A DNA stretch of 64,000 nt from CAVSRC01 sp963785065. Its GTDB lineage: Bacteria > Pseudomonadota > Alphaproteobacteria > Rhizobiales > Kaistiaceae. The notes beneath the pieces are model-generated. The model did no database searches. It had not been told where the DNA came from and saw nothing but the letters and a program-made list of their open reading frames with translations. A program made the translations under genes and the position numbers. Shown piece by piece: positions 18,975-27,263 of the stretch. The DNA is taken from assembly GCA_963785065.1 (NCBI GenBank), contig CAWATX010000001.1:124001-188000 (forward strand), read 5' to 3'. Numbering within the stretch: the first letter of the stretch is position 1; every line of letters begins with the position of its first letter.

Positions 18975-20057
18975 TCAGCTCTTCAGGTTGACCATGCGTT
19001 CCACGGCGCGGCGCGCCTTGGCCGCGACCATCGGATCGACCGTCACCTCGTCCGCCATGTTGAGCAGGCTGTCGAGAATGCGCGGCAGCGTGATCCGCTT
19101 CATGTGCGGGCAGAGATTGCACGGCCGAATGAAGTCGATGTCCGGGTGCTCGGCGGCGACGTTGGAGGCCATCGAGCACTCGGTGACGAGCAGCACCTTG
19201 GCCGGCCGCTTGGCTTCGATCCAGTCGGTCATCTTGGCGGTCGAACCGGTGAAATCGGCCTCAGCAATCACGTCCGGCGGGCACTCGGGATGGGCGATGA
19301 TCTGGATGCCGGGATTGGCCTCGCGATAGTCGCGCAGCTCTTCGCCGGTGAAGCGCTCATGCACCTCGCAGGCGCCGGTCCAGGCGATGATCTTCACATC
19401 GGTCTGCGTCGCAACCCACTTGGCGAGATACTGGTCAGGCAGCAGAATCACCCGGTCGCTGCCGAGGCTCTCGACCACCTCGACCGCATTGGACGAAGTG
19501 CAGCAGATGTCGCTCTCGGCCTTCACGTCGGCGGAGGTGTTGACATAGGTGACCACCGGCACGCCGGGATAGCGCTCGCGCAGCAGGCGCACGTCGGCGC
19601 CGGTGATCGAGGCGGCCAGCGAACAGCCGGCGCGACGGTCCGGGATCAGGATGGTCTTGTCGGGATTGAGCAGCTTCGAGGTCTCGGCCATGAAGTGCAC
19701 GCCGCACTGGACGATGACGTCGGCGTCGGTCTTCGACGCGGCCATGGCGAGCTGCAGCGAATCGCCGGTGATGTCGGCGACGCAGTGGTAGATCTCGGGC
19801 GCCTGGTAGTTGTGCGCCAGGATGACGGCGTTGCGGACCTTCTTGAGATCGTTGATCGCCTTGATGTAGGGCGCCATCACCGGCCACTCGATGGCCGGGA
19901 TCACGTTTTTCACCCGCTCGTAGAGATGGGCGGTCTCGCGCGCCACCTCGTCGGTATAGGCGAGGTCCGGCATGGGCAACGGCTCGCGGCCCTGATCGCC
20001 CCGGCGGGCAATTGCGGCCGGCCGTACCTGTCCCTGGCTTTCCAGTCCGATCGTCAT
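18975..20057 (-). CDS. nadA: Quinolinate synthase
   Basis: [4Fe-4S] enzyme that condenses iminoaspartate with dihydroxyacetone phosphate to quinolinate, the second step of de novo NAD synthesis. From the ATG at 20057 it has 360 residues. The three cluster cysteines are visible in VQCGVHFMAETSK, CCTSSNAVEVVESL and RPCNLCPHMKRITLP. An upstream extension to 20129 is open but would run through the AT-rich palindrome, and the ATG at 20057 has a GAGAGGG ribosome-binding site, so the shorter form is preferred. It is the first gene of the nad operon and is probably repressed by the NadQ-like protein. Confidence 0.96.
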   Translation of the reverse strand: MTIGLESQGQVRPAAIARRGDQGREPLPMPDLAYTDEVARETAHLYERVKNVIPAIEWPVMAPYIKAINDLKKVRNAVILAHNYQAPEIYHCVADITGDSLQLAMAASKTDADVIVQCGVHFMAETSKLLNPDKTILIPDRRAGCSLAASITGADVRLLRERYPGVPVVTYVNTSADVKAESDICCTSSNAVEVVESLGSDRVILLPDQYLAKWVATQTDVKIIAWTGACEVHERFTGEELRDYREANPGIQIIAHPECPPDVIAEADFTGSTAKMTDWIEAKRPAKVLLVTECSMASNVAAEHPDIDFIRPCNLCPHMKRITLPRILDSLLNMADEVTVDPMVAAKARRAVERMVNLKS

Positions 20058-20081
20058 CCCGGTACCCTCTCCGGTCACCGT

Positions 20082-20106
20082 ATATATACTCAATTCGAGC
20101 ATATAT
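20082..20106 (-). promoter_or_regulatory. Near-palindromic operator in the nadA leader (predicted NadQ site)
   Basis: A 25-bp AT-rich imperfect palindrome in which 10 of 12 arm positions pair, built on the half site ATATRCTC/GAGCATAT around a central AATTC. It begins 25 bases upstream of the nadA start, so a bound protein would block transcription. A NadQ-like regulator gene at 9309-10301 makes it the likely target. The 310-base gap from 20058 to 20367 between nadA and the divergent MFS gene holds this element, a second weak GAGCAAAT half site near 20164, and nothing else I can recognise. Confidence 0.55.
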
Positions 20107-20367
20107 CGGAGCTTAAAATAGCCGGCCAAAGCCGGGTCACGCCAGAAGATATAAGCACGGTTTGAGCAAATGACAAATGCCCAGCGATGACGAAAGTGAA
20201 TGGGACGTATCAGGAGAATTGATTATCTGCCGGGCGGACCGGCCGCTACACTTTCCGGCGGGGAAGTGAGCGTTTCACCGTCAAAATCGTATCAGCCCGT
20301 GCGCCGGCGCATGTCGCCCTGACGGCGGTGCTCCTGTCCCCTGCCGACGGCCCACAGGAGCCCGCAC

Positions 20368-21600
20368 ATGACTGGACGGACCAAGCCCGCTCACGGCCTC
20401 ATGCAGTCGATCCCGATCGTCATCGCCGCCGGCTGCATCATCTCAGCCGTCGGCTTCGGCCCGCGCTCGACCATGGGCTTCTTCCTCACGCCGATCACCA
20501 ACGAATATGGCTGGGGGCGCGAGGTGTTCGCGCTCGCCATCGCCATCCAGAACCTCATCTGGGGCATCGGCCAGCCCTTCGTCGGCATGCTGGCGGACCG
20601 CTACGGCACGGCGCGGGTGCTCTCCGGCGGCGCGCTTGTCTATGCGCTCGGCCTGGCGCTGATGGCGCATAGCGGCACGCCCGTAGCGCTGCAACTGACC
20701 GCCGGCGTGCTCGTCGGCATCGGCATTGCCGGCTCCGCCTTCCTGCTGGTGATGGCGGCCTTCGCGCGGCTGCTGCCGCCCTCGATGCGCACGCTCGGCT
20801 TCGGCCTCGGCACGGCGGCCGGCTCGGTCGGCCAGTTCATCTTCGCGCCGCTCGGCCAGGGCTTCATTTCCGCCTATGGCTGGCAGACTGCGCTCACGCT
20901 GATGGCCGGCATTGTGCTGGTCGTCCCGGTGCTCGCCTTCGTCATGCGCGGCAGGCCGGAGGCCGCGCCTGTCCGCCACGGCGAAGCCGACCAGACGATC
21001 GTGGCCGCCCTCAGGGAAGCCTTCAGCCACGGTTCCTACCGGCTCTTGGTCGCCGGCTTCTTCGTCTGCGGCTTCCAGCTCGCCTTCATCACCGTTCACC
21101 TGCCGCCCTATCTGATCGACGTCGGCATCCCGGCCATGTACGGCGCCTATGCCGTCGGCCTCATCGGCCTGTTCAACATCATGGGCTCGATCGCCTCGGG
21201 CGTGCTCTCCGGGCGCATGGCGCGACGCGTCATTCTGGTGTGGCTCTACGTCGCCCGCTCGGCGCTGATCGCCGTCTTCATCCTGCTGCCGCCGAGCATC
21301 CCCTCGACGCTGATCTTCTCGGCGCTGATCGGCTTCCTGTGGCTGTCGACGGTGCCGCCGACCCAGCAGATCGTCGCCGTCATGTTCGGCACCCGCTACA
21401 TGGCGACGCTTTTCGGCTTCGTCTTTTTCTCCCACCAGGTCGGCTCGTTCTTTGGCGTGTGGCTCGGCGGCTATCTCTACGATACGACCGGCTCCTACAC
21501 GGTCGTCTGGTGGCTGTGCGTGGCGCTCGGCGTCTTCGCGGCAATCGTCCACTGGCCGATCGTCGAGCGCGCGGTTGAGCGACCGGCGATGGTTGGCTGA
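20368..21600 (+). CDS. MFS transporter
   Basis: A 410-residue inner-membrane transporter of the major facilitator superfamily with about 12 hydrophobic segments. The cytoplasmic loop motif between helices 2 and 3 is visible as GMLADRYGTARVL, and the second half carries the related GVLSGRMARRVI. The sequence is closest in style to the monocarboxylate/oxalate:formate (OFA-like) branch used by rhizobia for organic acids, but the substrate is unknown. It is transcribed divergently from nadA, and no regulatory or catabolic neighbour points to a substrate. Confidence 0.88.
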   Translation: MTGRTKPAHGLMQSIPIVIAAGCIISAVGFGPRSTMGFFLTPITNEYGWGREVFALAIAIQNLIWGIGQPFVGMLADRYGTARVLSGGALVYALGLALMAHSGTPVALQLTAGVLVGIGIAGSAFLLVMAAFARLLPPSMRTLGFGLGTAAGSVGQFIFAPLGQGFISAYGWQTALTLMAGIVLVVPVLAFVMRGRPEAAPVRHGEADQTIVAALREAFSHGSYRLLVAGFFVCGFQLAFITVHLPPYLIDVGIPAMYGAYAVGLIGLFNIMGSIASGVLSGRMARRVILVWLYVARSALIAVFILLPPSIPSTLIFSALIGFLWLSTVPPTQQIVAVMFGTRYMATLFGFVFFSHQVGSFFGVWLGGYLYDTTGSYTVVWWLCVALGVFAAIVHWPIVERAVERPAMVG

Positions 21601-21668
21601 ACACTCTCCCCTCGCCTTCGGGCGTGCCAGACGCCTATGGTGCCCCCCATGAAACCAGGGAGAATGGC

Positions 21669-22661
21669 GTGGACCGTTTCAAGGCGCTGCTGATCACCCG
21701 CGACGAGGCAACCAAGGCGCAGTCGGTGGCCGCCACCGAGCTCGGCCTTGCCGACCTCATGCCGGGCGACGTCGATGTCCGCGTCGAGCATTCGACGATC
21801 AACTACAAGGACGGGCTGGCGATCACCGGCAAGCTGCCGGTGGTGCGGCGTTTTCCTATGATCCCCGGCATCGATTTCGCCGGCACGGTGACCGCCTCCT
21901 CGCATGAGGGCATCAGGCCGGGCGACCGGGTGGTGCTCAACGGCTGGGGCGTCGGCGAGGTCCATTACGGCGGCTACAGCCAGATGGCGCGGGTCTCCGG
22001 CGACTGGCTGATCCCGCTGCCGGAGGGCCTCAGCGGCGCGCAAGCGATGGCGCTCGGCACCGCCGGCTATACGGCGATGCTCGCTCTGCTGGCGCTGGAG
22101 AAGCACGGGGTGACACCCGACGCTGGCCCGGTGGTGGTGACCGGGGCCGCCGGCGGCGTCGGCTCGGTCGCCGTGGCGCTGCTCGCCCATGCCGGCTTCA
22201 CCGTCGATGCGGTGACCGGACGCCCGGAGGAAGGCGACTATCTCAAGCAGCTCGGCGCCAGCACCATCGTCGCGCGCGACGAGCTGACCGGACCGCCGAA
22301 GCTGCTTGCCAAGGAGCGCTGGGCGGCCGGCATCGACTCCGTCGGCGGCAACGTGCTCGCCAATGTGCTTGCCATGACCAGGGCCAATGGCGCCGTCGCT
22401 GCCTGCGGCAATGCCGCCGGCATGGATCTGCCGACCTCGGTGGCGCCTTTCATCCTGCGCGGCGTGGCGCTTCTCGGCATCAACTCGGTCACCGTGCCGA
22501 AGCCGATCCGTATCGAAGCGTGGCAGCGTCTCGCCCGCGATCTCGACCGCAGCAAGCTCGCCGAAATGACCACGACGATCAGCTTCGCCGACATCGTGCC
22601 TGCTGCGCACGCCATCGTCGAGGGCAAGGTACGCGGCCGCGTGGTGATCGATATCGGCTAG
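21669..22661 (+). CDS. Medium-chain reductase (YhdH/acrylyl-CoA reductase-like)
   Basis: An NADPH-dependent medium-chain dehydrogenase/reductase of the YhdH/AcuI family, which reduces acrylyl-CoA and similar alpha,beta-unsaturated compounds. The GTG start at 21669 has an AGGGAG ribosome-binding site and gives 330 residues, whereas an upstream ATG at 21624 has no support. The N-terminal domain has HSTINYKDGLAITGKLPVVR and PGIDFAGTV. The Rossmann motif VVVTGAAGGVGSVAVALLAH is complete, followed by AVTGRPEEGDYLKQLGA, typical of this branch. No zinc-binding cysteines are present, as expected. It is 68 bases downstream of the MFS gene and may share its transcript. Confidence 0.9.
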   Translation: MDRFKALLITRDEATKAQSVAATELGLADLMPGDVDVRVEHSTINYKDGLAITGKLPVVRRFPMIPGIDFAGTVTASSHEGIRPGDRVVLNGWGVGEVHYGGYSQMARVSGDWLIPLPEGLSGAQAMALGTAGYTAMLALLALEKHGVTPDAGPVVVTGAAGGVGSVAVALLAHAGFTVDAVTGRPEEGDYLKQLGASTIVARDELTGPPKLLAKERWAAGIDSVGGNVLANVLAMTRANGAVAACGNAAGMDLPTSVAPFILRGVALLGINSVTVPKPIRIEAWQRLARDLDRSKLAEMTTTISFADIVPAAHAIVEGKVRGRVVIDIG

Positions 22662-22674
22662 GCGACGGCGACCG

Positions 22675-22833
22675 TCACATCGGCCCGCCGCCGTGCAACA
22701 GGCCCGGCCACAGGCCGAAGATGCCGATCAGGTTCAGATAGATCGCCACGATGTAGTTGAGCAGCCGGGGCACGATGAGAATCAGGATGCCGGCGATCAG
22801 CGCGACGAGCGGCTGGACAGCGACCAATGCCAT
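22675..22833 (-). CDS. DUF3096 small membrane protein (52 aa)
   Basis: A 52-residue inner-membrane protein of the DUF3096 family. It starts MALVAVQPLVALIAGILI and has two hydrophobic segments, ILILIVPRLLNYIVAIYL and NLIGIFGLWPGLL, with a short charged turn between them. The ribosome-binding site AAGGAG is 8 bases before the ATG and is very good. The function is unknown; the family is common in bacteria that encounter envelope or osmotic stress. The gene runs opposite to the upstream reductase and follows glyS in the same direction. An EcfG-type promoter sits 84 bases upstream. Confidence 0.88.
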   Translation of the reverse strand: MALVAVQPLVALIAGILILIVPRLLNYIVAIYLNLIGIFGLWPGLLHGGGPM

Positions 22834-22916
22834 GAAGTGTCTCCTTTGCGCGCACGGGTGTTGTGCCGGTGCGCCATAGCGGCGAACACCGACTCGGACA
22901 TCGCGCTCGAATTATG

Positions 22917-22941
22917 AACCCTTTCCGCGCAGGAAGGTTCC
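22917..22941 (-). promoter_or_regulatory. EcfG-like (general stress) promoter of the DUF3096 gene
   Basis: On the minus strand, GGAAC at 22941-22937 is followed after 16 bases by GGTT at 22920-22917. The consensus for EcfG, the alphaproteobacterial general stress sigma factor, is GGAAC-N16/17-CGTT, so only one base differs. It lies between glyS and the DUF3096 start, with the predicted transcription start about 75 bases upstream of the ATG. Confidence 0.45.
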
Positions 22942-22961
22942 CGCAGTGGAACCGGCGGTGG

Positions 22962-25139
22962 CTAGCCGCCGACCCGCGAGAAATCGGCCACGGCCAGCGT
23001 CGCCTGGCGCAGGCGGTCGAGCAGCTTCAGCCGGTTGGCGCGAAGATTGGCGTCATCGGCGTTGACCATGACCTTGTCGAAGAAAGCATCGACCGGCGGA
23101 CGCAGGCGCGCCAGCGCCGTCATCGCTGCCTGGAAATCCTCGATCTCGATGGCCGCCCTGGCCTCACTACCCGAGGCAGCGATTGCCTCGAACAGCGCCC
23201 GCTCCTCCGGCGCGACCACCAGATGGGCATCGACCGAGCCGCTATAGCGCTCGCCCGACTTCCTCTCCTCGTCGCGCAGGATGTTGGCGGCACGGCGGAA
23301 GCCGGCGAGCAGATTGGCGCCGTCGTCAGTGTCGAGAAAGGCTGCAAGCGCCTCGATGCGGCGCACGATCATCACCAGATCGTCCTGGTCGCCGAGCGCG
23401 AAGACGGCATCCACCAGGTCATGGCGGGCGCCCTGCTCGCGCAGTTGCACCTTGAGACGGTCGGCGAAGAAGGCGAGCAGGTCGGTCAGCACCTCGTCGC
23501 GCACGAAAAACTGGCTGGCCTCGCTGCCTTCGGCCGCGGCGCCGCGGACCGAGGCGGCAACGGTCGCCGCATGGTCGGCGAACACGTGCAGCAGACGCAG
23601 GCGGATGCCGTGCTGGAGAACCAGGCGGATGACGCCGAGCGCGGCGCGGCGCAGCGCATAGGGGTCCTTCGAGCCGGTCGGCTTCTCGTCGACCGCCCAG
23701 AAGCCAACCAGCATATCGAGCTTGTCGGCGAGGGCCACGGTGATCGCCACCGGATCGGAAGGCACCTGGTCGGACGGCCCGACCGGGCGGTAATGGTCGC
23801 CGATTGCGGTTGCCACCGACAGGTCCTCGTCGGCCGCGGTGGCGTAGTAGCGGCCCATCAACCCCTGCAGCTCGGGGAACTCGCCGACCATCTCGGTGAC
23901 GAGATCGGCCTTGGCGAGCATCGCCGCGCGCTCGGCCAACGCACCGTCGGACGGTACCAGCGTGGCGATCTCGCGCGACAGCCGCATCAGGCGCTTGACG
24001 CGCTCGCCCTGGGTGCCGAGCTTCTCGTGGAAGACGATGGCATCGAGCTTGGGCAGGCGCTCTTCAAGCGTCGTCTTGAGATCGGTCTCCCAGAAATAGC
24101 GGGCGTCGGCCAGGCGAGCGCGGATGACGCGCTCATTGCCGGCGACGATCGCCTTGCCGCCGTCGCTGGCCTCGATATTGGCGACCAGCACGAAGCGGTT
24201 GGCGAGCGACCGTTTCACGGGAGAGAGGCGGCCGGTGGCCAGCCTGTCGCCGGTGGTGGTGCGGTTGAGCACGAAGCATTTCTGGTTGGCGCGGATGGTC
24301 GTGCGCACGACCTCCGGCGGGATTTCCAGGAAAGCCTCGTCGAAGGTGCCGATCAACACCACCGGCCATTCGACCAGCCCGGCGACCTCTTCCAGCAGCG
24401 CCTCGTCCTCGATCAGTTCGAGGCCGATCGCCAGCGCCTGATTGCGCGCGTCGGCGAGGATCATCTCCTTGCGCCGGTCGGCATCGAGGACGACCTTGGC
24501 GCGTTCGAGCTTGGTCATATAGTCGTCGAAGCGCTTCACCTGAATCGCGTCCGGCGCCATGAAGCGGTGGCCATAGGTGGTGTCGCCGGATGTCAGGCCG
24601 TCCACCGCGAAAGGCACGACTTCGGTGTCCGACAATTCAGGGCCGAAGACGCAGAGGATGGAATGAAGCGGCCGCACCCAGGTGAGGCTGCCGGCAGTGC
24701 TAGAGCTTGTCCCCCAGCGCATCGATTTCGGCCAGGGGAATGAACGGATGATGCCGGGCATGACCTCGGCGATCACCTCCGGTGCCGGGCGGCCGGGCTT
24801 CTCGATCACGGCGAGGTAGAAATCGCCCTTTTTGTCCTGCTGCACCCTCGCCTGGTCGATCGACGTGAGACCGGCGCTCCGCAGGAAGCCCTCGATCGCC
24901 TTGTCGGGAGCCCCGACGCGCGGCCCCTTGCGCTCCTCGCGCTGATCGGGCGAGCGCGCCGGAAGGCCATGCACGGTCAGCGCCAGGCGGCGCGGCGTGG
25001 CGAAGGCCTTGGCCCCCTCATAGGTGAGCCCGGCATCGACCAGCGCGTCGGTGACCAGCTTCTGCAGGTCGTCGGCCGCACGCTTCTGCATGCGGGCGGG
25101 GATTTCTTCGCTGAAAAGCTCAAGGAGAAGGTCAGGCAT
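22962..25139 (-). CDS. glyS: Glycyl-tRNA synthetase beta subunit
   Basis: Beta subunit of the bacterial alpha2-beta2 glycyl-tRNA synthetase, which charges tRNA-Gly in the cytosol. From the ATG at 25139 it has 725 residues. It opens with PDLLLELFSEEIPARMQKRA, carries the HD-like region with the LMRLSREIATLVPSDG segment, and ends in a DALR-type anticodon-binding domain. It lies 8 bases after the glyQ stop on the same strand, as in most bacteria with the two-gene form. Confidence 0.97.
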   Translation of the reverse strand: MPDLLLELFSEEIPARMQKRAADDLQKLVTDALVDAGLTYEGAKAFATPRRLALTVHGLPARSPDQREERKGPRVGAPDKAIEGFLRSAGLTSIDQARVQQDKKGDFYLAVIEKPGRPAPEVIAEVMPGIIRSFPWPKSMRWGTSSSTAGSLTWVRPLHSILCVFGPELSDTEVVPFAVDGLTSGDTTYGHRFMAPDAIQVKRFDDYMTKLERAKVVLDADRRKEMILADARNQALAIGLELIEDEALLEEVAGLVEWPVVLIGTFDEAFLEIPPEVVRTTIRANQKCFVLNRTTTGDRLATGRLSPVKRSLANRFVLVANIEASDGGKAIVAGNERVIRARLADARYFWETDLKTTLEERLPKLDAIVFHEKLGTQGERVKRLMRLSREIATLVPSDGALAERAAMLAKADLVTEMVGEFPELQGLMGRYYATAADEDLSVATAIGDHYRPVGPSDQVPSDPVAITVALADKLDMLVGFWAVDEKPTGSKDPYALRRAALGVIRLVLQHGIRLRLLHVFADHAATVAASVRGAAAEGSEASQFFVRDEVLTDLLAFFADRLKVQLREQGARHDLVDAVFALGDQDDLVMIVRRIEALAAFLDTDDGANLLAGFRRAANILRDEERKSGERYSGSVDAHLVVAPEERALFEAIAASGSEARAAIEIEDFQAAMTALARLRPPVDAFFDKVMVNADDANLRANRLKLLDRLRQATLAVADFSRVGG

Positions 25140-25147
25140 GCCGGCTC

Positions 25148-26089
25148 TCACTCATGTGCCGCAACGGTGGCCCCGCCGCCCGCCGTCACCAGCCAGGCGG
25201 CGCCGCAGGCTTTCGCCAGTTCGCGCACACGCAGGATGTAGCTCTGCCGTTCGGTCACCGAGATGACGCCGCGCGCATCGAGCAGGTTGAAGGCATGGCT
25301 CGCCTTGATGCACTGGTCGTATGCCGGCAACGCCATCAGATGCTGGCCATCGGTCTGTCCGTCTTCGAGATATTTGCGACACGCCGCCTCGGCCATGCGG
25401 AACTGCTCGAACAGCATGTCGGTGTCGGCAAACTCGAAATTGTGCCGCGAATATTCCTGCTCGGCCTGCAGGAAGACGTCGCCATAGGTGACCTTGTCGT
25501 CGCCCTCGCGGCCGTTGAAATTGAGGTCGTAGACATTGTCGACGCCCTGGATGTACATGGCCAGACGCTCAAGCCCGTAGGTCAGCTCGCCCGACACCGG
25601 CGCGCATTCGAAACCGGCGACCTGCTGGAAATAGGTGAACTGCGACACTTCCATGCCGTCGCACCAACATTCCCAGCCGAGCCCCCAGGCGCCCAGCGTC
25701 GGGCTCTCCCAGTCGTCCTCGACGAAGCGCACGTCGTGCTTGGCCATATCGAGGCCGATCGCCTCCAACGACTTCAGATAGAGCTCCTGCAGGTCGTCGG
25801 GCGACGGCTTGAGGATCACCTGGAACTGGTAATAGTGCTGCAGCCGGTTGGGGTTCTCGCCGTAGCGGCCGTCCTTCGGCCGGCGCGAGGGCTGCACATA
25901 GGCCGCCTTCCACGGTTTGGGACCGAGCGAGCGCAGCGTGGTGGCCGGATGGAAGGTACCGGCGCCCATTTCCATGTCGTAGGGCTGCAGGATGGTGCAG
26001 CCATAGTCCGCCCAGTAGCGCTGGAGCGTCAGGATGAGGCCCTGGAACGAGCGGTCCGGGCGCATATGGGCGGGAATGTCGTCGGTCAC
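25148..26089 (-). CDS. glyQ: Glycyl-tRNA synthetase alpha subunit
   Basis: Catalytic alpha subunit of the tetrameric glycyl-tRNA synthetase. The start is taken as the GTG at 26089, giving 313 residues; a longer frame to 26164 and an ATG at 26065 are also possible. The class II core is complete: FQGLILTLQRYWADYGC, AGTFHPATTLRSLGP, the ENPNRLQHYYQFQV loop and GLERLAMYIQGVDNVYDL. It is co-transcribed with glyS and follows the small membrane-protein gene by 88 bases. Confidence 0.95.
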   Translation of the reverse strand: MTDDIPAHMRPDRSFQGLILTLQRYWADYGCTILQPYDMEMGAGTFHPATTLRSLGPKPWKAAYVQPSRRPKDGRYGENPNRLQHYYQFQVILKPSPDDLQELYLKSLEAIGLDMAKHDVRFVEDDWESPTLGAWGLGWECWCDGMEVSQFTYFQQVAGFECAPVSGELTYGLERLAMYIQGVDNVYDLNFNGREGDDKVTYGDVFLQAEQEYSRHNFEFADTDMLFEQFRMAEAACRKYLEDGQTDGQHLMALPAYDQCIKASHAFNLLDARGVISVTERQSYILRVRELAKACGAAWLVTAGGGATVAAHE

Positions 26090-26177
26090 GGGCGGCGGTC
26101 CTGAAGAAGGCGAAGCCGCCGAAGGCGGCGCGCCACCTTTTAAACCGCGCACCCAAAGGGTCAAGCGAGCGCCGGCA

Positions 26178-26393
26178 TCACCCCTTGGGCGGGCGATAGA
26201 CGCCGGTCTCCGGGTCCTTCTCCAAAGTGAGCTGACCGGGCACCTGCTCAGGCTGCCGCGGCCGCTGGCCGCGTTCCGCCGGCTTGCGCTCGCCGCGGAA
26301 GCTCGCCCTCACCTGCTCGATGCGCCGCCTGACCCGCCACCACAGGTACATGACGATGAGAAAGAGGATGACGATGAGTTCGAGCCGGCCCAT
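26178..26393 (-). CDS. Small single-pass membrane protein
   Basis: A 71-residue protein with one N-terminal membrane segment (LIVILFLIVMYLWWRV, residues 6-21) followed by a highly basic cytoplasmic tail rich in Arg, Glu, Gln and Pro. The C-terminus ends EKDPETGVYRPPKG. Similar short proteins lie between an S49 peptidase and glyQ in related rhizobia, and their function is unknown. It is 9 bases after the S49 peptidase gene and probably part of one transcript from DUF2007 to glyS. Confidence 0.8.
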   Translation of the reverse strand: MGRLELIVILFLIVMYLWWRVRRRIEQVRASFRGERKPAERGQRPRQPEQVPGQLTLEKDPETGVYRPPKG

Positions 26394-26402
26394 GGGTCAG
26401 TC

Positions 26403-27254
26403 CTATAACCCGAAGCGGCTCCAGGCCAAATGCTCGTCGATGATCGCCACCACGCGATCGACGAGTCCGGCCGCGAGCCGGTCGCTGCCGGCGTCGAGCC
26501 CGAGGCGGCGGCGCAGCATGCTACGCTCCATCGGGATCACTTTGAGCCGCACCTTGTCGCCATAGGCTTGGCGCAGCACCGACATAAGGTCGCCGGTGCG
26601 ATCGGCAAGGCCGAGCGCGACCGCCTTGCCGCCGGACCAGAACGCGCCGGAGAAGAGGTCGGGATCGTCGGCGAGCTTTGCCCCGCGGCGCTCCTTGACC
26701 AGGCCGATGAAGGCGGCGTGGACGTCCTCCTGAATGGCGGCAAGCCGGGCGACGTCCTCCTCGCGTTCGGGACGGAAGGGGTCGAGCATGGCCTTGCTCT
26801 TTCCGGCGGTGTGGACGCGGCGCTCGACGCCGATGCGCTCGATCAGACCGGTGAAGCCGAAGCCGGCCGAGACCACGCCGATCGAGCCGACGATCGAGCT
26901 TTCATCGACGACGATCTCGTCGCCGGCGGCGGCGATCATGTAGCCGCCCGAGGCGGCGAGGTCCTCGACCGCGACGATCACCTTTTTGTTCTTCTCCGCA
27001 GCCAGAGCGCGGATGCGGCGGAAGATCAGGTGCGACTGGGCGGCGGCCCCGCCGGGCGAATTGATGATGAGAGCGACGGCCGGCGCCGATTTGATGGCAA
27101 AGGCACGCTCCAGCGGCCCGGCGACGCCCTGCAGAGTCAGCCCCTGGCGCAGCGGTCCGAGGCTGCCGATGACGCCCGCCAGGCGGACGACCGGAATGAC
27201 CGGCCCTTCGCCTCTGAGGCGCGCCGGGACCAGAAACTTCAGCGAGAAAGCCAC
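26403..27254 (-). CDS. S49 family signal-peptide-peptidase-like serine protease
   Basis: A 283-residue S49 (SppA-like) protease. The ClpP-like fold and Ser/Lys dyad are visible: Ser102 in DLAASGGYMIAAAGD and Lys154 in GKSKAMLDPFRP, with INSPGGAAAQS forming the oxyanion-side loop. There is no obvious N-terminal membrane anchor, so it may be a peripheral or soluble short SppA. Its substrate is unknown, but likely leader peptides or small membrane fragments. It is the third gene of the minus-strand run DUF2007-trmN6-S49-membrane protein-glyQ-glyS. Confidence 0.9.
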   Translation of the reverse strand: MAFSLKFLVPARLRGEGPVIPVVRLAGVIGSLGPLRQGLTLQGVAGPLERAFAIKSAPAVALIINSPGGAAAQSHLIFRRIRALAAEKNKKVIVAVEDLAASGGYMIAAAGDEIVVDESSIVGSIGVVSAGFGFTGLIERIGVERRVHTAGKSKAMLDPFRPEREEDVARLAAIQEDVHAAFIGLVKERRGAKLADDPDLFSGAFWSGGKAVALGLADRTGDLMSVLRQAYGDKVRLKVIPMERSMLRRRLGLDAGSDRLAAGLVDRVVAIIDEHLAWSRFGL

Positions 27255-27263
27255 GTCTTCACC

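Noticed and set aside
22863..24743. 626-codon open frame antisense to glyS
   Set aside because: The glyS reading is complete with all motifs. The antisense frame is rich in Arg, Ala and Gly, as expected for a shadow.
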